From assembly GCA_022822545.1 (NCBI GenBank), contig JAJEBE010000032.1, forward strand, positions 124,001-188,000: DNA of 64,000 bases, read 5' to 3'. Source of the stretch: Anaerolineae bacterium (GTDB lineage Bacteria > Chloroflexota > Anaerolineae > Aggregatilineales > Phototrophicaceae). Below, one piece after another: positions 61,401 to 64,000 of this stretch (position 1 is its first letter; every line of letters begins with the position of its first letter). Below the pieces are notes generated by a model, which saw only the letters and a list, made by a program, of their open reading frames with translations, made no database searches and was not told where the DNA came from. Made by a program: the position numbers and the translations under genes.

Positions 61401-61615
61401 CCAACCAGGGAACCGATACATTGCGGCGCTTGAGCGGGTTGCCATCGGTAGTGGGCTTGGGCGAGTTCCCGCCGACCGTTCAATCGTACGAGGTCTTCGA
61501 GAAGCTGTCTGGCGAGATCGGGGCGCAAATAGACAAATTCGAAGAATTGCGTCGTGCAGGAATCGCCGAACTCAACGAGGCGCTGGCGGAGCAAGGAATT
61601 GCTTATCTAGGCTAG
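58448..61615 (+). CDS. Large BNR/VPS10-like beta-propeller protein
   Basis: A 1055-residue protein. It carries many BNR/Asp-box repeats of the S-x-D-x-G-x-x-W type (YKSTDGGRSWRHI, FRSRDGGENWEQV, WRSLDGGDSWENI, YRSDDYGDSWNFV, YKTKDYGQSWTRI), so a sortilin/VPS10-like or exo-sialidase-like propeller pair is expected at about 1-720. Residues 720-1055 hold an Ig/FN-like region and a helical end (AEDLDAQFDLLMRIYHCYAEATETINTMRRYRAQLG). No signal peptide is seen at this start. A longer frame from 58376 also lacks one. Family members are often called glycosyl hydrolases without proof. Ligand unknown. Confidence 0.8.
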   Translation: MNLPLDNIGRWRCIGPFRGGRVVTVAGHPTELGTFYFGACAGGVWKTEDAGQYWQCISDGFFNTASVGALAVSEADPNVIYAGTGEATIRIDVSHGDGVYKSTDGGRSWRHIGLDDTRHIGKIRVHPTDPDTVFVAALGHAFGRNQQRGVFRSRDGGENWEQVLFVSDKAGAVDLSIDVNNPRIIYAGIWECYRNFHMMSSGGEDSGIWRSLDGGDSWENISTNAGLPAGVLGKVGIAASPAQSGRVYALLEHEDGGMYRSDDYGDSWNFVARNNDIISRAWYYMHVTPDPQDADTVYVNNLRFWKSIDGGRTYQMIGTPHGDNHDLWIDPKNPKRMVQGNDGGACVSLNGGASWSTIFNQPTAQFYHVAADNRDPYFVYGTQQDNSSVAVPSRNEKSSLMWMDGFIAGSGESGYIAVKPDDDNIIFVGAIGSSPGGGNCLQRYDHGSKQLRLVTTWPEVTSGEAALDSKYRFAWTYPILFSPHDPNTLYIGGNMVFKSTNEGHSWEPISPDLTRADPATLGISGGPINREGASAEVYATVFSLAESPQVPGVIWAGSDDGLVHITKDNGETWVDITPSDLPEWSMVSMLELSPQDPAACYLAAIRYKYDDYSPYLYKTKDYGQSWTRINEGIAPEDFTRVIRCDPERPGLLYAGTETGVYISFDDGESWRRFQLNLPVAPIHDLLVKGSDLIAATHGRSFWILDDLTRLRQLGEDGQDRETLLLKPRATQRILESIDGRRLVDQPGKTYMSSTGVMAAYTHEVTAENVVERQFLDSGENLPRGVLLTYYLPEEPADAIKLRISDAQGNLLIEFSSMDEGERQKQKGKPDKSIVYLTATAGWNRFVWDMRLPMSPALDGKDPQFERMAGPTVAPGTYQLTLAVGGEMQTQVFELVKDATSSASAEDLDAQFDLLMRIYHCYAEATETINTMRRYRAQLGSLEERLTADALSSELATQAAALKEQVLQIETSIFIPDLPEGWPGRANQGTDTLRRLSGLPSVVGLGEFPPTVQSYEVFEKLSGEIGAQIDKFEELRRAGIAELNEALAEQGIAYLG

Positions 61616-61639
61616 ACGATGAATTACAGCGTGAAGCCG

Positions 61640-63046
61640 CTAGCTTAGCGCTTCGATTAGAGCGCTGCCGATCGCGAGCAGCTTCGACACGTCGGCGCTG
61701 TCTTCCAGCAAGATGACGAAGGCGGCGGTATTTCCGCTTTCCGGAGCAACATAGCCGTTGAGCCAGAGTTGGGATTCGTCGCCCGAGCGGGACATAGCGA
61801 GGTAGGCGCCGACCTCAACTGGCGCTTGTGACGCTCTCACATTTAGACTATCCCAAACATCGCCCAGCAGGGATCGCAGTTGGCTTGCGGCGTCTGCGTC
61901 CAGCAGGCGAAGCGATTCCGAATTGAGCGGCTGCTGGAGCCAGGTATCGGCGCCCGGTTGGCGTGTGCCCGCGTGAATCCAGGGTGTGAAGGCGACCCCG
62001 TCGTTTGCGATGGCGGAGATGATTGTGGCCAGATGCAAGGGCGTGGTGGTCTGGTCGCCTTGTCCCAGGATATCGCGCAGCGCGAGCGAAGCCGGCTCAA
62101 GCTCGGCGGTAGCGGCGGGCGGCGGGAGTTGCTCCGGCTCTGCAAAGCCTGGCAAGACGACAGAATCCGAGAAACGATAGGTCGCTATCAGTTCGTCATA
62201 GCTGGACGCGGGTTGCGTTTGCCGGTAGCTCTTGAACGGCGCCGGGCAGCCGAATCTGAGCGCTTCGGGCAGCGTGAGGTCGGCGGATGTCGGCTGGATG
62301 ACGCAGTGAATCGTGGTGTCGTCGCCCAGTATGACCGGCTCGGCCGCGCCGGTAAAGCGCAAGGACAGCTCGAAATCAGCGGCGATGGCTTGCGCCAGCC
62401 ACAGGGCATAGATATTGCCGCCGAGTTGGTAATTGCCTTGCAGGGCGCGGTTGAAGAAGGGATTGCCTTCGGCTTGTATCAATTCGCTCCAGTCTTCGTC
62501 AAGCCGGTTTGGATCAACGCTGGGTGTGCTGCTCAGCGCCAGAATCGCGCCGGACTCCGCGTTTATTACGATGGCCGCGCCGCTCTCGCCAGCCATCGCC
62601 TCAGCGAGCGCCTCATGAATATCCGTGTCAACGGACAGCATGATATCAGCGCCGATTTGTGGCCGCCGAAGCACCTGGCTATTGAAATAATCGGCGAGAG
62701 TTTCGAGCGGACGCGTGCCGGCCAGCGCCTCGTCGTAAGCTGCTTCCACGCCCCCAACGCCATAGCGGAGGCTGTAGTAGCCGGCAAGACTATAGGTGGA
62801 GGGGATGAGGTATCGGCGTAGCAGCCCGGTATCGGAGGCGATCGTCTCGGCAAGAACGCGGTTGTGGCGATCGTAAATTCCGCCGCGTTGAATGCGGGCC
62901 AGCGCTTCCACGATGCGCGGGTTGTCTTCTCGCAGCAGCAGCGTCTCAGGCCCGGCGATGGCCCAGTAGGTGGCGGCAGCGCCGACAAGGGCCAGACTGG
63001 CGAGCGTGCCGAAGAGGATATGACGGATTCGGCGAGCGGATGGCAT
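61640..63046 (-). CDS. PBP-transpeptidase-like protein lacking catalytic motifs
   Basis: A 468-residue protein with an N-terminal membrane anchor (RHILFGTLASLALVGAAATYWAIAG), then RIQRGGIYDRHNRVLAETI and a PBP dimer-type N-domain. The transpeptidase domain begins DIMLSVDTDIHEALAEAM, with GAAIVINAESGAILALSSTPSVDPN. At the SxxK position (after NRALQGNY) the sequence is L-G-G-N-I-Y instead of P-G-S-x-x-K, so Ser is Gly210 and Lys is Tyr213. The KTG box before LWLNGYVAP is V-E-V-G-A-Y. It should be unable to acylate. The gene abuts the FtsW/RodA gene stop. It may be a non-catalytic partner of that enzyme. Confidence 0.8.
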   Translation of the reverse strand: MPSARRIRHILFGTLASLALVGAAATYWAIAGPETLLLREDNPRIVEALARIQRGGIYDRHNRVLAETIASDTGLLRRYLIPSTYSLAGYYSLRYGVGGVEAAYDEALAGTRPLETLADYFNSQVLRRPQIGADIMLSVDTDIHEALAEAMAGESGAAIVINAESGAILALSSTPSVDPNRLDEDWSELIQAEGNPFFNRALQGNYQLGGNIYALWLAQAIAADFELSLRFTGAAEPVILGDDTTIHCVIQPTSADLTLPEALRFGCPAPFKSYRQTQPASSYDELIATYRFSDSVVLPGFAEPEQLPPPAATAELEPASLALRDILGQGDQTTTPLHLATIISAIANDGVAFTPWIHAGTRQPGADTWLQQPLNSESLRLLDADAASQLRSLLGDVWDSLNVRASQAPVEVGAYLAMSRSGDESQLWLNGYVAPESGNTAAFVILLEDSADVSKLLAIGSALIEALS

Positions 63047-64000
63047 TTAGCGCGCCCCGGCGGACAAGCGAAGCAGAAGACCGATCATGATGTGGCAAGC
63101 GAGCAAGGAACTGCCGCCATAACTGACGAAGGGGAGGGTGACGCCAGTAAGCGGCAGGAGCTTCAGGACGCCGGCCATAATCATCAGCGCCTGCGCCAGC
63201 AGCGTCATGGTTATGGCGACGGCGAGCAGCTTGTGAAATGCGGCGCCGGGATGCGTCATAGCGATAGCCAGGCCGCGCCAAGCCAGTACGCCGAGACAGC
63301 TCAAGATGCCGATGACGCCGAGCAAGCCCCATTCCTCAGCGATGGCGGCGAAGACGAAATCAGAATGGACGACGGGGATGTATTCGGGAAAGCCCTGACC
63401 GACGCCGGCGCCGAAGATACCGCCGGAGGCAAATGCCATCAGGCTCTGCACGATCTGATAGGCGCGCCCATCGGCTTCGGGCCAGGGATTCAGCCAGATA
63501 TCCACGCGCAATTGCACGACCGGAAATAGCTGGTAGGCGGCCAAGCCGGCCAGCAATATGAGGGTGACGCCAGCGACGAGTATTCGCTGGTCGCCGCTGC
63601 TGAAATAAAGCAGAAGCAGGAAAACAATGAAGAAGAGCATAGCTGTGCCGAGGTCGCGCTGCCAGACCAGGATCACCATCGAGAGCAGCCACATCAGGAG
63701 AATGGGTCCGAGCAGGCGCGGCGAAGCAGGGAAACGGCTGCCGGCGTCGCTTTGCTCAGCGCGGTGGGTGGCGCTCTGTTCGGCCAGGTAGGTCGCCATA
63801 AAGGCAACCAGAATGATCTTCATCAACTCGGAGGGCTGAAAATAGATGGAGCCGATGCTAAGCCAGAGACGGGGCGCGAATTCCAGGCCGGAGGGATTGC
63901 GCCCGAGCGCGATTGTCGCGAGCAGGAGCAGAAGCGCCGCCGCCAGCAAGCTGTAACGGTAACGGCGCAGCCAGCGGAGCAGATGAGGCAAGCAGGCGGC
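63047..64000 (-). CDS. FtsW/RodA/SpoVE-family protein (5' end outside window)
   Basis: The frame is open to the window edge, giving at least 317 residues. A polytopic membrane protein of the SEDS family, which polymerises lipid II glycan strands. Seen are LWLSIGSIYFQPSELMKIILVAFMATYLAEQ (conserved QPSE), WLLSMVILVWQRDLGTAMLFFIVFLLLLYFSSGD (the catalytic aspartate in QRDLG), AEEWGLLGVIGIL and LPLTGVTLPFVSYGGSSL. About three N-terminal helices are missing. Its stop touches the start of the PBP-like gene, so the two form an operon. Whether it is FtsW or RodA is not decidable. Confidence 0.9.
   Translation of the reverse strand, partial: AACLPHLLRWLRRYRYSLLAAALLLLLATIALGRNPSGLEFAPRLWLSIGSIYFQPSELMKIILVAFMATYLAEQSATHRAEQSDAGSRFPASPRLLGPILLMWLLSMVILVWQRDLGTAMLFFIVFLLLLYFSSGDQRILVAGVTLILLAGLAAYQLFPVVQLRVDIWLNPWPEADGRAYQIVQSLMAFASGGIFGAGVGQGFPEYIPVVHSDFVFAAIAEEWGLLGVIGILSCLGVLAWRGLAIAMTHPGAAFHKLLAVAITMTLLAQALMIMAGVLKLLPLTGVTLPFVSYGGSSLLACHIMIGLLLRLSAGAR

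Overview
The window reads as a high-GC bacterial chromosome. The most likely source is a free-living heterotroph of the phylum Chloroflexota (Anaerolineae-like). That is an inference from the gene families and their arrangement (a three-gene propionyl-CoA-type carboxylase, many acyl-CoA enzymes, sulfatases with sugar ABC transport, GT-C membrane glycosyltransferases, a PBP/FtsW pair), not from a marker gene. No rRNA, tRNA, CRISPR array, integrase or intact insertion sequence was recognised.

Region by region. 1-12.3 kb is a housekeeping block: end of a thioredoxin, PRPP synthetase, a TVP38/DedA-type membrane protein, SecA, a metallo-beta-lactamase-fold hydrolase, Fpg glycosylase, DnaE and 6-phosphofructokinase. 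12.3-18.7 kb holds a YbaK-type deacylase, an SDR, a CHAD protein and two overlapping GT-C glycosyltransferases. 18.8-22.4 kb is a carboxyltransferase / biotin carboxylase / biotin carrier operon. 22.5-24.4 kb is a tightly coupled three-gene operon (unknown protein, CYTH, TIR). 24.5-31.8 kb carries an MDR oxidoreductase and acyl-CoA dehydrogenase, divergent from methylmalonyl-CoA epimerase, a DHFR-like protein, an SH3 protein and a copper ATPase. 31.8-33.8 kb is an AT-richer accessory patch: palindromic repeats, the relic 3' end of a second copper ATPase, and a probable Panacea-antitoxin/RelE-toxin pair.

33.8-37 kb has an amidase, QueG and a small metal-binding HMA protein. 37.1-42.2 kb is one minus-strand operon: oligopeptide-type ABC permeases, binding protein, amidohydrolase and Rieske protein. 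42.5-48.8 kb is the opposite-strand sugar ABC transporter followed by two sulfatases. 48.8-51.8 kb has an amidase with a GatC/AtzG-like partner and a glutaryl-CoA-dehydrogenase-like enzyme. 52-56.3 kb has UvrA and a UGT-type glycosyltransferase. 56.3-58.3 kb is a two-gene RloA/RloB (AbiL-like) defence operon. 58.4-61.6 kb encodes a large BNR/VPS10-like beta-propeller protein. 61.6-64 kb has a PBP-like protein that has lost its catalytic motifs, directly downstream of an FtsW/RodA gene that runs off the window.

How the genes work together. The carboxylase operon and the nearby epimerase fit the propionyl-CoA to methylmalonyl-CoA route (the mutase is not here), and two acyl-CoA dehydrogenases feed the same metabolism. 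The sugar ABC genes and sulfatases look like a unit for scavenging sulfated glycans or sulfate esters. The peptide-type ABC genes with an amidohydrolase and Rieske protein look like an uptake-plus-catabolism unit for an unidentified small molecule. Neither ABC operon encodes its own ATPase here. Candidate defence or conflict loci are the TIR operon, the Panacea/RelE pair and the RloAB pair; parts of all three are visibly AT-richer than their surroundings.
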